Source of the DNA: Cognatiyoonia koreensis
GTDB taxonomy: Bacteria; Pseudomonadota; Alphaproteobacteria; Rhodobacterales; Rhodobacteraceae
Assembly: GCF_900109295.1 (NCBI RefSeq)
Contig: NZ_FOIZ01000001.1
Location: forward strand, 1,116,001 to 1,180,000
DNA length: 64,000 nucleotides
Direction: 5' to 3'
Numbering within the stretch: position 1 is the first letter of the stretch; every line of letters starts with the position of its first letter. The notes under the pieces are model-generated. The model was given only the letters and a program-made list of their open reading frames with translations, was not told the DNA's origin and searched no databases. The position numbers and the translations under genes are program-made. This document shows positions 1 through 7,982 of the stretch, one piece after another.

Positions 1-340
1 GGGTACGCACCGCATTCCCGGTCAAATCCGTCCAGTGCTTGTCATTGCCGATATCTGGAATTGCGACGGGCCATGCAACGTCAAGCTCAAGTGCAACGGC
101 CAGTTCGGCGGCGACCCTTTGTGCTGCGGTCAAGGTCGGTGCTGCGTTTACTGTATCGCGTACAAAGCGCAGATCAATACTGACCGCACTTGTCATCTGA
201 CGAGTCACGCCTTCAAAGTGACGTTGGATAAATACAACCGAAACAAGAAGTTGGAGCGTCAGCACCGGCAGGATGAGGATCAGCGCGGCACGCATGTAAA
301 GACCGCGAGGCATGTATTGCTTGAGCCAACTGAAAAACAT
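1..340 (-). CDS. envZ: EnvZ-like sensor histidine kinase, N-terminal part (runs off left edge)
   Basis: The reverse complement is open from an ATG at 340-338 to the window edge and gives about 113 residues. It starts MFFSWLKQYMPRGLYMRAA, followed by a hydrophobic segment (about residues 17-38) and then a polar region that would be periplasmic. This N-terminal pattern (short cytoplasmic Arg/Lys stretch, TM1, then 'VVFIQRHFEGVTRQMT') is what I know from alphaproteobacterial EnvZ/osmolarity sensor kinases. The HAMP, His-phosphorylation and ATPase domains would lie outside the window. It is divergent from the hydrolase at 383, with only 42 bases between the starts. The family call comes from the N-terminus alone. 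Confidence 0.75.
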   Translation of the reverse strand, partial: MFFSWLKQYMPRGLYMRAALILILPVLTLQLLVSVVFIQRHFEGVTRQMTSAVSIDLRFVRDTVNAAPTLTAAQRVAAELAVALELDVAWPVAIPDIGNDKHWTDLTGNAVRT

Positions 341-382
341 AGATTTACCGTACCCAAGCTGCCGGTCATCGGAAAGGTCCAT

Positions 383-1297
383 ATGTTGCAAGACACATTT
401 GATCCCGTTCCCGGCGTGGTCCATGATCTGCAACCTGGACTGCGGCGCGTTCTTGCCCCGAATCCATCACCCATGACATTTACGGGAACAAACACCTATA
501 TCGTTGGCGAGGAATCGCTCGCAATCATTGATCCCGGTCCGGATGACATGCAGCATCTTTTCGCACTTCTTGCGGCAGTGCGCGACCGGCCCGTGACGCA
601 TATCTTCGTCACGCATTCGCACATTGACCATTCACCGCTTGCTGTTGCGGTTGCCGAAGAAACGGGCGCAACGATTATCGGCTTTGGCGACAGGTACGCA
701 GGCCAGAGCAAGGTCATGCGCCAACTTTCAGATGCTGGCCTTGCTGGCGGCGGCGAAGGCGTCGATCCGCATTTTCGTCCTGATGTGACGCTGACTGATG
801 GGGAGGCGATTGCAGGACAAGATTGGGCGATCCGTGCAATCCATACACCCGGCCACATGGGAAACCATTTGTGTCTTGCATGGCGGGATGCTCTCTTTAC
901 CGGTGATCTGGTCATGGACTGGGCAAGTTCCCTTGTCTCTCCACCTGATGGAGATTTGACTGATTTCTTGGATTCCTGCCGGCGGCTTCAGGGGGTCGAT
1001 GCTTCGGTTTTCTATCCTGGGCATGGGGCACCAGTCACCGATCCGCAGGCACGCCTGAAATGGTTGATTGAACATCGCGAAATGCGCACGCAGCAGATAT
1101 TGAACTCGCTCTCTGCCGGGCCTGCATCCGTCACGGCGCTGACACTGCAAATCTATGACGACACGCCCGAAACGCTCTTGCCCGCCGCATCGCGGAACGT
1201 CTTTGCGCACTTGGTGCATCTACACGAAAACGAAGCAGTCGTCGCGCACCCTACCCTTTCCCCGAACGCACAATTTACATTGACGCAAGTGCGCTGA
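383..1297 (+). CDS. MBL-fold metallo-hydrolase (LACTB2-like)
   Basis: A 304-residue metallo-beta-lactamase-fold hydrolase. The metal-binding motif H-S-H-I-D-H is at residues 78-83, a further His is in HTPGHMGNH, an Asp in FTGD, and the last His in YPGHG. The C-terminal 70 residues look like the winged-helix tail of LACTB2-type proteins (BLACT_WH). The frame stays open upstream to position 35, but that stretch is antisense to the EnvZ-like gene and has no family resemblance. The ATG at 383 has GGAAAGG eight bases upstream and begins the conserved part. Members of this family hydrolyse thioesters or act as endoribonucleases; the substrate cannot be told from the sequence. Confidence 0.88.
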   Translation: MLQDTFDPVPGVVHDLQPGLRRVLAPNPSPMTFTGTNTYIVGEESLAIIDPGPDDMQHLFALLAAVRDRPVTHIFVTHSHIDHSPLAVAVAEETGATIIGFGDRYAGQSKVMRQLSDAGLAGGGEGVDPHFRPDVTLTDGEAIAGQDWAIRAIHTPGHMGNHLCLAWRDALFTGDLVMDWASSLVSPPDGDLTDFLDSCRRLQGVDASVFYPGHGAPVTDPQARLKWLIEHREMRTQQILNSLSAGPASVTALTLQIYDDTPETLLPAASRNVFAHLVHLHENEAVVAHPTLSPNAQFTLTQVR

Positions 1298-1358
1298 AAT
1301 TTCCGCAAAAAGGGCCTTGCCGCTCGGAAGTGGCATCGCTATACGACGCTTCAGGTTT

Positions 1359-1433
1359 TCCGGCGTAGCTCAGCGGTAGAGCAGTTGACTGTTAATCAAT
1401 TGGTCGTAGGTTCGATCCCTACCGCCGGAGCCA
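1359..1433 (+). tRNA. tRNA-Asn (GTT)
   Basis: Cloverleaf of 75 nt including an encoded CCA. The acceptor stem is TCCGGCG/CGCCGGA with discriminator G, the anticodon loop reads CTGTTAA (anticodon GTT), and the T loop is TTCGATC. It lies 61 bases after the MBL-fold gene. Confidence 0.95.
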
Positions 1434-1511
1434 AACTTTCCCAAAGAAATGCAGAATTTCAACTGATCGATGTGATCGTTGTTGCACAGACCTCTGACGA
1501 ATTTGAAGTGA

Positions 1512-1601
1512 TGGCGGACGGACAGGGATTCGAACCCTGGAGACGGTCTCCCGCCTACACACTTTCCAGGCGTGCGCCTTCGACCACTCGGCCACCCGTC
1601 C
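1512..1601 (-). tRNA. tRNA-Ser (GGA)
   Basis: Read on the minus strand this is a 90-nt class II tRNA with encoded CCA. The acceptor stem is GGACGGG/TCCGTCC, the anticodon loop CTGGAAA has anticodon GGA, there is a long variable arm as expected for serine, and a TTCGAAT T loop. It is convergent with tRNA-Asn, 78 bases away. Confidence 0.95.
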
Positions 1602-1700
1602 TTAGGGGCGGTCTTTAGCGAACAGCCTGCAAAGGCGCAAGGGGTCATTCGATCTCATTGCAGTTCACAGATATAGACCGCATAACGGTGGCTGGAGACC

Positions 1701-2837
1701 ATGATGAAGCACACCCCGTTACCACCCGATAAGCAAGAAAGCCGTTTCGATCTGGCGCGTGTTCAGACTACCGCGCTTGTCATCATCGCCTTTGCTGTCG
1801 TTTTGTTTCTGCTTGTGCAGGCCCGATTCATCCTGATTTCGCTAGCTGTCGCCATCATCGTTTTCTCGCTGACGAGCGACGTCATCAACTTTATTGCGCG
1901 ACAACGCGTTGGCCCTGTGCGCATTCCAAACTGGGCAGCCAGTCTTGTCGCGCTGGTCCTCATCACGACTGGCTTGTTGCTACTGACTTCTATCCTGCTG
2001 GCACAGGTCAACACAGTTCTTGTGACGACCTTGTCCTATGCAGAACGGGCACCGCAGGCCGTAGCATCGCTTTTCACTTGGTTGGGCGAAGACAGCGAAG
2101 CCGCCATCCTCAATGCGTTGCGTTCCGTGGAACTGTCAAGTTACCTGCGCACTGCTGCTGGACAAGCAGGGAATATGACGCAGGCGACAGTGCTCGTGAT
2201 CCTTTTTGTTGGCTTTCTGTTTGCAGAGCGTATCTGGTTTGGAACAAAGCTTCATAATTTCATTGGTGACGAAGCGCAGGCGCAACGTGTCGGTAAGATC
2301 ATCGCGTCTATCATCCATCGCGTGAACTATTACTTGCTGGTCAAGACGATCATTAGCGCCATCACTGGTGCGATGGTCTATGTACTTGCCAAGTTTTTCG
2401 GGCTGGAACTTGCGACCGCGCTAGGCGTCATCACGTTTGTTCTTAACTTCATACCGAATGTTGGTTCGATTGTCGCGACAGGACTGGTCGCGCTAGTTGC
2501 GCATGTTGAATTCGGTGATCCGACAACGACAGCGCTGATCTTTGTCATCGCTGCAATCATTCAGTTCCTCAATGGAAACGTTATCGATCCTATGCTGATG
2601 GGGCGTGCATTGCGACTTTCGTCATTCGGAATCATTATCTCTCTCGCTTTCTGGGGGGCAGTTTGGGGTGTTCCCGGTATGTTTCTTTCAGTCCCGATTA
2701 TGGTGATGATGATGGTTGTTTGCAGCCACGTGCCACCGCTGCGTCCTATAGCCATTCTTTTGTCACGAGAGGGATTACCCGAAACTGAGCAGGCGATGAA
2801 CAAGGCTGCGGAGCGGGATCTCTTCAGTCACGACTGA
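1701..2837 (+). CDS. AI-2E family transporter (UPF0118 permease)
   Basis: A 378-residue polytopic membrane protein. It has an N-terminal pair of hydrophobic helices (about residues 24-60), a third near 75-105, and a block of C-terminal helices (about 205-345) containing the family-typical 'FVLNFIPNVGSIVATG' and 'LMGRALRLSSFGIIISLAFWG' segments. The family includes the AI-2 exporter TqsA and several Na+/H+ antiporter-like proteins, so the substrate is open. Two adjacent ATGs are possible; the first, at 1701, follows a GGAGACC stretch. It ends convergently, overlapping the next gene by 14 bases. Confidence 0.88.
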   Translation: MMKHTPLPPDKQESRFDLARVQTTALVIIAFAVVLFLLVQARFILISLAVAIIVFSLTSDVINFIARQRVGPVRIPNWAASLVALVLITTGLLLLTSILLAQVNTVLVTTLSYAERAPQAVASLFTWLGEDSEAAILNALRSVELSSYLRTAAGQAGNMTQATVLVILFVGFLFAERIWFGTKLHNFIGDEAQAQRVGKIIASIIHRVNYYLLVKTIISAITGAMVYVLAKFFGLELATALGVITFVLNFIPNVGSIVATGLVALVAHVEFGDPTTTALIFVIAAIIQFLNGNVIDPMLMGRALRLSSFGIIISLAFWGAVWGVPGMFLSVPIMVMMMVVCSHVPPLRPIAILLSREGLPETEQAMNKAAERDLFSHD

Positions 2838-3198
2838 GAAGTACAAATCGCAAGAACACGGCTGCAATGACAAGTTCACCCACAGCCGCGATTAAGATGT
2901 ACCAATGCGCCACGGATGATACGAATTCGTATATCCCGGTAGCAGCGATCCCAGCAAAGGTAACGCTCACGCCGGCGCTGATCGCTCTAATCGACGCGCC
3001 ATCTGTTGTTCTGCGCGACATCCATAGAAGAACCCCGAGTCCCAAAAGCATGGGAGAGGCGCGCCTGCTCATGAATGCTGCCTCCGCGTTACTCGCCACT
3101 CCATATGTTCCCATGTAACTGGGAGTAGCCAGCAAAAGAATTGGAAAGAGGATAACGCAGACAAGCGCTGTCACCGAGGCAGCGAGGCGATAGGTCAA
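2824..3198 (-). CDS. Small four-helix membrane protein
   Basis: A 124-residue protein with four hydrophobic segments (about residues 5-25, 48-60, 72-92 and 98-118), so probably an inner-membrane protein. The section 'YGVASNAEAAFMSRRASP' followed by a second helix resembles small uncharacterised four-TM (DUF4345-like) proteins, but I do not recognise a function. Its start overlaps the stop of the M35-type peptidase gene by four bases (ATGA), so the two are translationally coupled. It is the last gene of the leftward run that includes AlaX and the MscS channel. Confidence 0.7.
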   Translation of the reverse strand: MTYRLAASVTALVCVILFPILLLATPSYMGTYGVASNAEAAFMSRRASPMLLGLGVLLWMSRRTTDGASIRAISAGVSVTFAGIAATGIYEFVSSVAHWYILIAAVGELVIAAVFLRFVLLSRD

Positions 3199-3851
3199 TC
3201 CACGCCCTCTCCTACAGAAGCGTTGAATTGCGGCTTCACAACTTCTTCGGTGGGTTTGAAGTAAGTGATGTCCTCAACAAAATATTGGTAGCTGTCAGCA
3301 TTGCGCAAAGCCTCTGACGGGTAGTCTTGTGCAAAGTCGGCGCAGACGTCTCGCGCATAGCAGTTGTCATCGGTATCGGCGACGTTATTGAAGTGCGTAA
3401 TCTCATGGACGATTGTGCCTGCTCGTGTGCCGAAATTACTGCTCGTTTGTCCGGGGCGTAGCCGCGCCATGTTCGGCAAGCTGAAAAATGGCGGGCAAAT
3501 CCGGATCAAATAAGGCTCGTCATCATAGACATAGGCATAAATATCGGGCTCACATTCGTTGCGGCTGATGTCTTCGCACTTTGTTCTTATCCTGCCCGTG
3601 CGTATAGCGGTCACGACACGTTTCAAATTTCCACGCACGGTTTCAGCAGCAGCCGGACTGTACTTTCCGAACCAGGTTTCGAATTCGGGCGTATCACCAA
3701 CAGCAGCGGCAGCGCTGACGCTGATCCTTTTGGCATCACTGACAGCGCGCGCAATTGTCTCCGCTTCGGCTTTTGTACAGCCAACGAATGTATCGGCATA
3801 TGACACAGCGGGCCATATCAAGGCGATCATTGGCAGCCATATACGCATCAC
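3195..3851 (-). CDS. Secreted M35-like (Asp-zincin) metallopeptidase
   Basis: A 218-residue protein with a signal peptide (residues 1-19, ending VSYA). The zinc motif HEITH is at residues 149-153 within GTIVHEITHF, and a candidate third ligand Asp at 186 lies in NADSYQYF. This is the layout of deuterolysin / lysine-specific metallo-endopeptidase (M35) domains. Six or more cysteines in the mature part suggest disulphides and a periplasmic or extracellular site. Its ATG (3851-3849) overlaps the stop of the AlaX gene by four bases. Substrate unknown. The family call is good, the exact subfamily less so. Confidence 0.8.
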   Translation of the reverse strand: MMRIWLPMIALIWPAVSYADTFVGCTKAEAETIARAVSDAKRISVSAAAAVGDTPEFETWFGKYSPAAAETVRGNLKRVVTAIRTGRIRTKCEDISRNECEPDIYAYVYDDEPYLIRICPPFFSLPNMARLRPGQTSSNFGTRAGTIVHEITHFNNVADTDDNCYARDVCADFAQDYPSEALRNADSYQYFVEDITYFKPTEEVVKPQFNASVGEGVD

Positions 3852-4570
3852 AATACTCCAAGATGAAGATTGACGCGCCGGTTCTGCCGCCCTTTCTTTT
3901 CAATCTTGCCAATACGAACACGACCGATCTCGGAGGTGTTGCTGACGTGGGTACCGCCGCAAGGTTGCAAGTCCGCGGTATTCTCACCGACACCGATACG
4001 CACGAGCCGTATACTTCCGGTACCCCGTGGCGGTTGAACCGACATTGTCTTGACAAGATCTGGCTGCGCGTCCAGCTCGGCTTCGGTGATCCATTCCTCG
4101 GACACTGCAAAGTTACACGCGATCAGCCGGTTCAGCGTATCATCCAAAGCATCTTTGTCTTCAGGTGCGTCTGGCATGTCGAAATCCAAACGCCCCTTTT
4201 CTGAACCAATGGCACCGCCTGTGACGGGCAGTGGAATGACAACTGAGAGCAAATGCAGCGCCGTATGCACACGCATGTGCTTGAAGCGGCGGTCCCAGTC
4301 TATCTTTTGTTCAATCCGGGTTCCGATAGCCGGCATTGCAGCTGGCTCTGCCGGAACAAGTATAATGTCGTCACCTTGCCCCTTGATGGCCGTTGCGATC
4401 TCGATTTCGCCGCCATTCCAAATCAGTTTGCCACTGTCCCCCGGTTGCCCGCCAGAATTCGGATAGAAATTGGTGGCATCTAGGATGATGCCACCCTCTT
4501 CAGTCAATCCGGTTACCTTTCCTCCGGCGTCACGCAAGTAAGCATCTTCGTGAAACAGCATGCGGGTCAT
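3848..4570 (-). CDS. alaX: Alanyl-tRNA editing protein AlaX
   Basis: A 240-residue free-standing homologue of the AlaRS editing domain, which hydrolyses mischarged Ser- or Gly-tRNA(Ala). The first zinc-binding motif is in HTALHLL and the second in CGGTHVSNT. The N-terminal region has the NFYPNSGGQPGD segment typical of AlaX. The reading frame is open for 13 more codons upstream, but the ATG at 4570 overlaps the stop of the MscS gene (ATGA), and 'MTRMLFHEDAYLRD' is where family similarity begins. Full-length alaS, with its own editing domain, is at 58595-61246, so this is a second, trans-acting checkpoint. Confidence 0.92.
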   Translation of the reverse strand: MTRMLFHEDAYLRDAGGKVTGLTEEGGIILDATNFYPNSGGQPGDSGKLIWNGGEIEIATAIKGQGDDIILVPAEPAAMPAIGTRIEQKIDWDRRFKHMRVHTALHLLSVVIPLPVTGGAIGSEKGRLDFDMPDAPEDKDALDDTLNRLIACNFAVSEEWITEAELDAQPDLVKTMSVQPPRGTGSIRLVRIGVGENTADLQPCGGTHVSNTSEIGRVRIGKIEKKGRQNRRVNLHLGVL

Positions 4571-6903
4571 GTCTCGCCACCTTCGAGAGCCTTCGGGTTC
4601 TTGATCCAAAGATCCCGCTGCGGGAACGGGATTTCAATATCTTCTTCTGCAAAACGTTTTTCGATCGCGAGGTTTAGATCCGATTTCACATGCATCACGA
4701 AATTCACGTCCCTCAGGATGGCTCTGATCTCAAAATTCAACGAACTGTCACCGAACTCAAGAAAAAGTACGTTTGGCTCAGGGTTGAGCAAGACAAGAGG
4801 ATGGTTCATCGCGACATCCTTGAGAATACTTATGACCTTCTGGGTATCTGTCCCATAGGCAACACCAACCGGAACGATGACCCGTCCGACGGCATTCCCG
4901 CGAGTCCAGTTTGTGACCTGTCCACTCACCAAATCAGCATTGGGGATAATGACGTCTGTCCTGTCAAAAGTCTCAACCCGTGTGGATCGAACAGAAATAT
5001 CACGAACGTATCCCATCGTCCCATTCACTTCGATCCAGTCCCCCTCACCGATGGGACGTTCGATCAAAAGGATGATTCCCGAGACAAAGTTAGAAACGAT
5101 ATTCTGCAGTCCGAACCCGATTCCGACGGACAAAGCACCAGCCACAATCGCAAGACTAGAAAGGTCGATCCCAGCCATCGTGATTGCGATGATGGCGGCC
5201 AAGATAATCCCGACATAACCAAAGCCCGCAACGACGGCATTTTGTCCGCCTAGATCAAGTTTTGTCCGGGGCAGAACGTTTGCTCGCAGCGTACCCTGAA
5301 TGAACCGGGTCAATAAAAATCCAACAGCGAACACAGCAGCGAAGGTAATGAAGTCGCTTGGTGAAATACGTGTATCGCCGATGACGAACCCTTCGCGGAA
5401 CCGAGCCCAGATTTCAAAGAGATCTTCGATGCGCGCGCCCCAAGCGATCGCAAGCAAAGGAAGCGCGACAAGGAAGAACAAAAACCCAATCAGAACAGGC
5501 GCCAGCGATCCGCTGCTTTGTCCTGGTTCGCGATACCGCAACTCCCAAAGATCATTCACAAACCTCTGCAGCAAGATCACTACCGCGAGAATTGCAAGTG
5601 TCAGGACAGACGGTCTGAAAAGTGCGCTGGCTGCATCTGAGAAGCCTGCAGCGGCTAGGACTGGCGTCGCTATTGCCACTCCCATGCACAGTATGCCGAC
5701 AAATCGGCGCGCTCGACCTTTTGGCGGAGAGTCCTCACTGTCAAAATGTTCTGGTACAGCCGGGTCAGTGCGCAAAAGCCGCCCAAACCGAAACAGCATG
5801 TATCCGAGCAATATTTGGATCGGTAACAGGACGACACTAACTGAAATCTCAGCAGGTTCTGCAATCCGCATCAATCCGGTCAAAACAATCGAAGCTGCCA
5901 GAAGCCAGGCAAGGATGGTGCCGACGCGTCTAGCCTTTCGGCGTGTTTCGAGGCCGTAACGCAGAGGCCCGTCGTCACCGTATAGCGGAAAGAACTGCTC
6001 GTTCAGCCAACGGGTCAGAATGATCAGAAGTGCTCCGTTGAAGACAGCATCAAGTAAAAGCTGACCGCCTTCACCCAAAATACTCATACGGTTTAAGCCC
6101 GTTACAAGAGCGAGCAAGCCGAGGTATGGCAGGATAATTTCCCAGACCGAAAGCAGGAAGTGCCAAACGGCTTTCCCGCGCGCCGTCCCGTTGTCGACCG
6201 AAGATTGCAGGCCGAGAACCCACTTTCGCCCGCGCGCGAGCAACACGCCAGCAATCGCAAGAAACAGAAGCCCGACTGGCAGTGTCCTGAATAGGTTTCC
6301 AGAAATTATGTCGGCCCTGATCTTCGAGATGGTTCCCGACCAGAATACGTCGATCGCCTGTCCCATATCCCGAACGGCACCGGGCCAATGAACCGGATTG
6401 ATCGGTGCTTGTGCCCGGGTTGTAAGTGTCTGGGCATCCCGACCACGGATGAGGGCATCGACCTCTGCAATCAAGCCATTCGCACGCGCAAACGACTCTT
6501 CGGCCAATAACGCAGGGGCACGTAGATCCGCGAGTTGCTCTTCCAGCGCAGATCGACGCGCCGCAATTGCGGCCGGTTCATCACCTTCTTCGGGTGCTGG
6601 ACCAAGTGCTGCAATTTGGGATTGCACCGTGGCAATCCGCCCTGAATTTATTTCACTACCATTCGCAAATTGATCCCGCCACGTAACGAGTTCATCGCGC
6701 AGTCGGCTAAGACGGAAAAGTGACGGTTTCGGGCCCGTCAGGACATCCTCGGTCGACTCTGCGACCCTGTCCCATGTGACCTCTTGCCCAACTGACTCCA
6801 GTGGCACCAGTGACGGCGAACCCACGTCTTGCGCGGCTGCGGCCATTCCGAACAGCACCGCGCCACAGAAAACGGCCAGCCAATAGAAATGCCGAAAACT
6901 CAT
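4567..6903 (-). CDS. Mechanosensitive ion channel, DUF3772 + MscS domains
   Basis: A 778-residue inner-membrane channel protein. A signal peptide (residues 1-24, ending AAAA) is followed by a periplasmic alpha-helical region with a DUF3772-like stretch, then about 9-11 hydrophobic helices, and a C-terminal MscS module. The pore helix is the Gly/Ala-rich run near 'LSSLAIVAGALSVGIGFGLQ', followed by the beta domain 'IERPIGEGDWIEVNGTMGYV' and 'RTDVIIPNADLVSG'. MscS proteins release solutes on hypo-osmotic shock. Its stop overlaps the AlaX start, and its ATG overlaps the cysteine synthase stop (ATGA), so the three are probably co-transcribed. Confidence 0.92.
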   Translation of the reverse strand: MSFRHFYWLAVFCGAVLFGMAAAAQDVGSPSLVPLESVGQEVTWDRVAESTEDVLTGPKPSLFRLSRLRDELVTWRDQFANGSEINSGRIATVQSQIAALGPAPEEGDEPAAIAARRSALEEQLADLRAPALLAEESFARANGLIAEVDALIRGRDAQTLTTRAQAPINPVHWPGAVRDMGQAIDVFWSGTISKIRADIISGNLFRTLPVGLLFLAIAGVLLARGRKWVLGLQSSVDNGTARGKAVWHFLLSVWEIILPYLGLLALVTGLNRMSILGEGGQLLLDAVFNGALLIILTRWLNEQFFPLYGDDGPLRYGLETRRKARRVGTILAWLLAASIVLTGLMRIAEPAEISVSVVLLPIQILLGYMLFRFGRLLRTDPAVPEHFDSEDSPPKGRARRFVGILCMGVAIATPVLAAAGFSDAASALFRPSVLTLAILAVVILLQRFVNDLWELRYREPGQSSGSLAPVLIGFLFFLVALPLLAIAWGARIEDLFEIWARFREGFVIGDTRISPSDFITFAAVFAVGFLLTRFIQGTLRANVLPRTKLDLGGQNAVVAGFGYVGIILAAIIAITMAGIDLSSLAIVAGALSVGIGFGLQNIVSNFVSGIILLIERPIGEGDWIEVNGTMGYVRDISVRSTRVETFDRTDVIIPNADLVSGQVTNWTRGNAVGRVIVPVGVAYGTDTQKVISILKDVAMNHPLVLLNPEPNVLFLEFGDSSLNFEIRAILRDVNFVMHVKSDLNLAIEKRFAEEDIEIPFPQRDLWIKNPKALEGGET

Positions 6904-7931
6904 TCTGCGATAGTCACATCAGGAACGTCTAATGGTGCTCTGTCGAGCCATTTCGGAACAGGCAGCCCCTTCTCTTTAAGAAATGTGGGGTTGTAGACCT
7001 TCGATTGGTAACGCGTGCCATAATCGCACAAGATGGTGACGATCGTGTGCCCCGGCCCAAGATCATTTGCGAGACGTATCGCGCCAGCGATGTTGATCCC
7101 CGTCGATCCGCCCATACAAAGGCCTTCGTTAGCCAGAAGGTCATAGACGATCGGCAATGCTTCGGAGTCTGGCACCTTGTAGCAAAAATCCGGCTTGAAT
7201 CCCTCAAGGTTCGCCGTGATGCGGCCCTGTCCGATCCCTTCGGAAATGGAATTCCCAGGGGCGGGATCAATTCCTGTCATCAACTTGTAGAGCCCGGATC
7301 CGTCCGGGTCCGTCAACGCAACTTTGACGCCCTTTGGCTGTAGAACCTCGGCAACGCCTGCAAGAGTGCCACCCGATCCGCAGGCACAGGTGAATCCATC
7401 GACTTTGCCATCAGTCTGTTCCCAAATTTCTGGGCCGGTCGTTTCCACATGCGCCTGCCTGTTGGCTGTATTATCAAATTGATTTGCCCATATCGCACCG
7501 TTTGGTTCGGTCTTGTCGAGTGCCTCTGCAAGCCGCGCACTGTATTTGACGTAATTATTCGGATTTGCGTAAGGGACAGCAGGCACTTGAATCAGTTCCG
7601 CACCCGCAAGTCGCAACATTTCCTTTTTCTCTTCAGACTGGGTTTCCGGTATCACGATAACCGTCTTGAAGCCCATGGAAGCTCCGACCAGTGACAAACC
7701 GATTCCCGTGTTGCCAGCGGTTCCTTCCACTATCGTGCCACCCGGCTTCAGCGTGCCACGCGCAATTGCATCGCGGATCATGTAGAGCGCCGCTCTGTCC
7801 TTTACAGACTGTCCGGGGTTAAGGAATTCAGCCTTGCCAAGAATTGTGCAGCCTGTTGCTTCTGAAGCCGCTCTCAGCTTGATAAGAGGCGTATTGCCAA
7901 CGGCCTCAGCAAGATTTTCTTTGATATTCAT
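6900..7931 (-). CDS. cysK: Cysteine synthase (O-acetylserine sulfhydrylase family)
   Basis: A 343-residue PLP enzyme of the cysteine synthase / cystathionine beta-synthase fold. The PLP lysine is K44 in GQSVKDRA, the substrate loop GTAGNTG is at 70-76, and a glycine loop GSGGTLAG binds the cofactor phosphate. It would make cysteine from O-acetylserine and sulfide. Directly upstream are trgB and trgA, the same grouping as the R. sphaeroides trgAB-cysK tellurite-resistance locus (established knowledge), which supports the symbol. Its stop overlaps the MscS start. The ribosome-binding segment GGGGCC can pair with GGCCCC-type sequence 25 bases upstream (see findings). Confidence 0.9.
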   Translation of the reverse strand: MNIKENLAEAVGNTPLIKLRAASEATGCTILGKAEFLNPGQSVKDRAALYMIRDAIARGTLKPGGTIVEGTAGNTGIGLSLVGASMGFKTVIVIPETQSEEKKEMLRLAGAELIQVPAVPYANPNNYVKYSARLAEALDKTEPNGAIWANQFDNTANRQAHVETTGPEIWEQTDGKVDGFTCACGSGGTLAGVAEVLQPKGVKVALTDPDGSGLYKLMTGIDPAPGNSISEGIGQGRITANLEGFKPDFCYKVPDSEALPIVYDLLANEGLCMGGSTGINIAGAIRLANDLGPGHTIVTILCDYGTRYQSKVYNPTFLKEKGLPVPKWLDRAPLDVPDVTIAE

Positions 7932-7982
7932 AACGGCCCCTTCACTACCCTAGCATATGTCTATGGGGGCCAGCTTGAGGTT

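Noticed and set aside
35..382. N-terminal extension of the MBL-fold protein (116 codons)
   Set aside because: It is antisense to the EnvZ-like start, Cys-rich without family similarity, and a good RBS and conserved start lie at 383.
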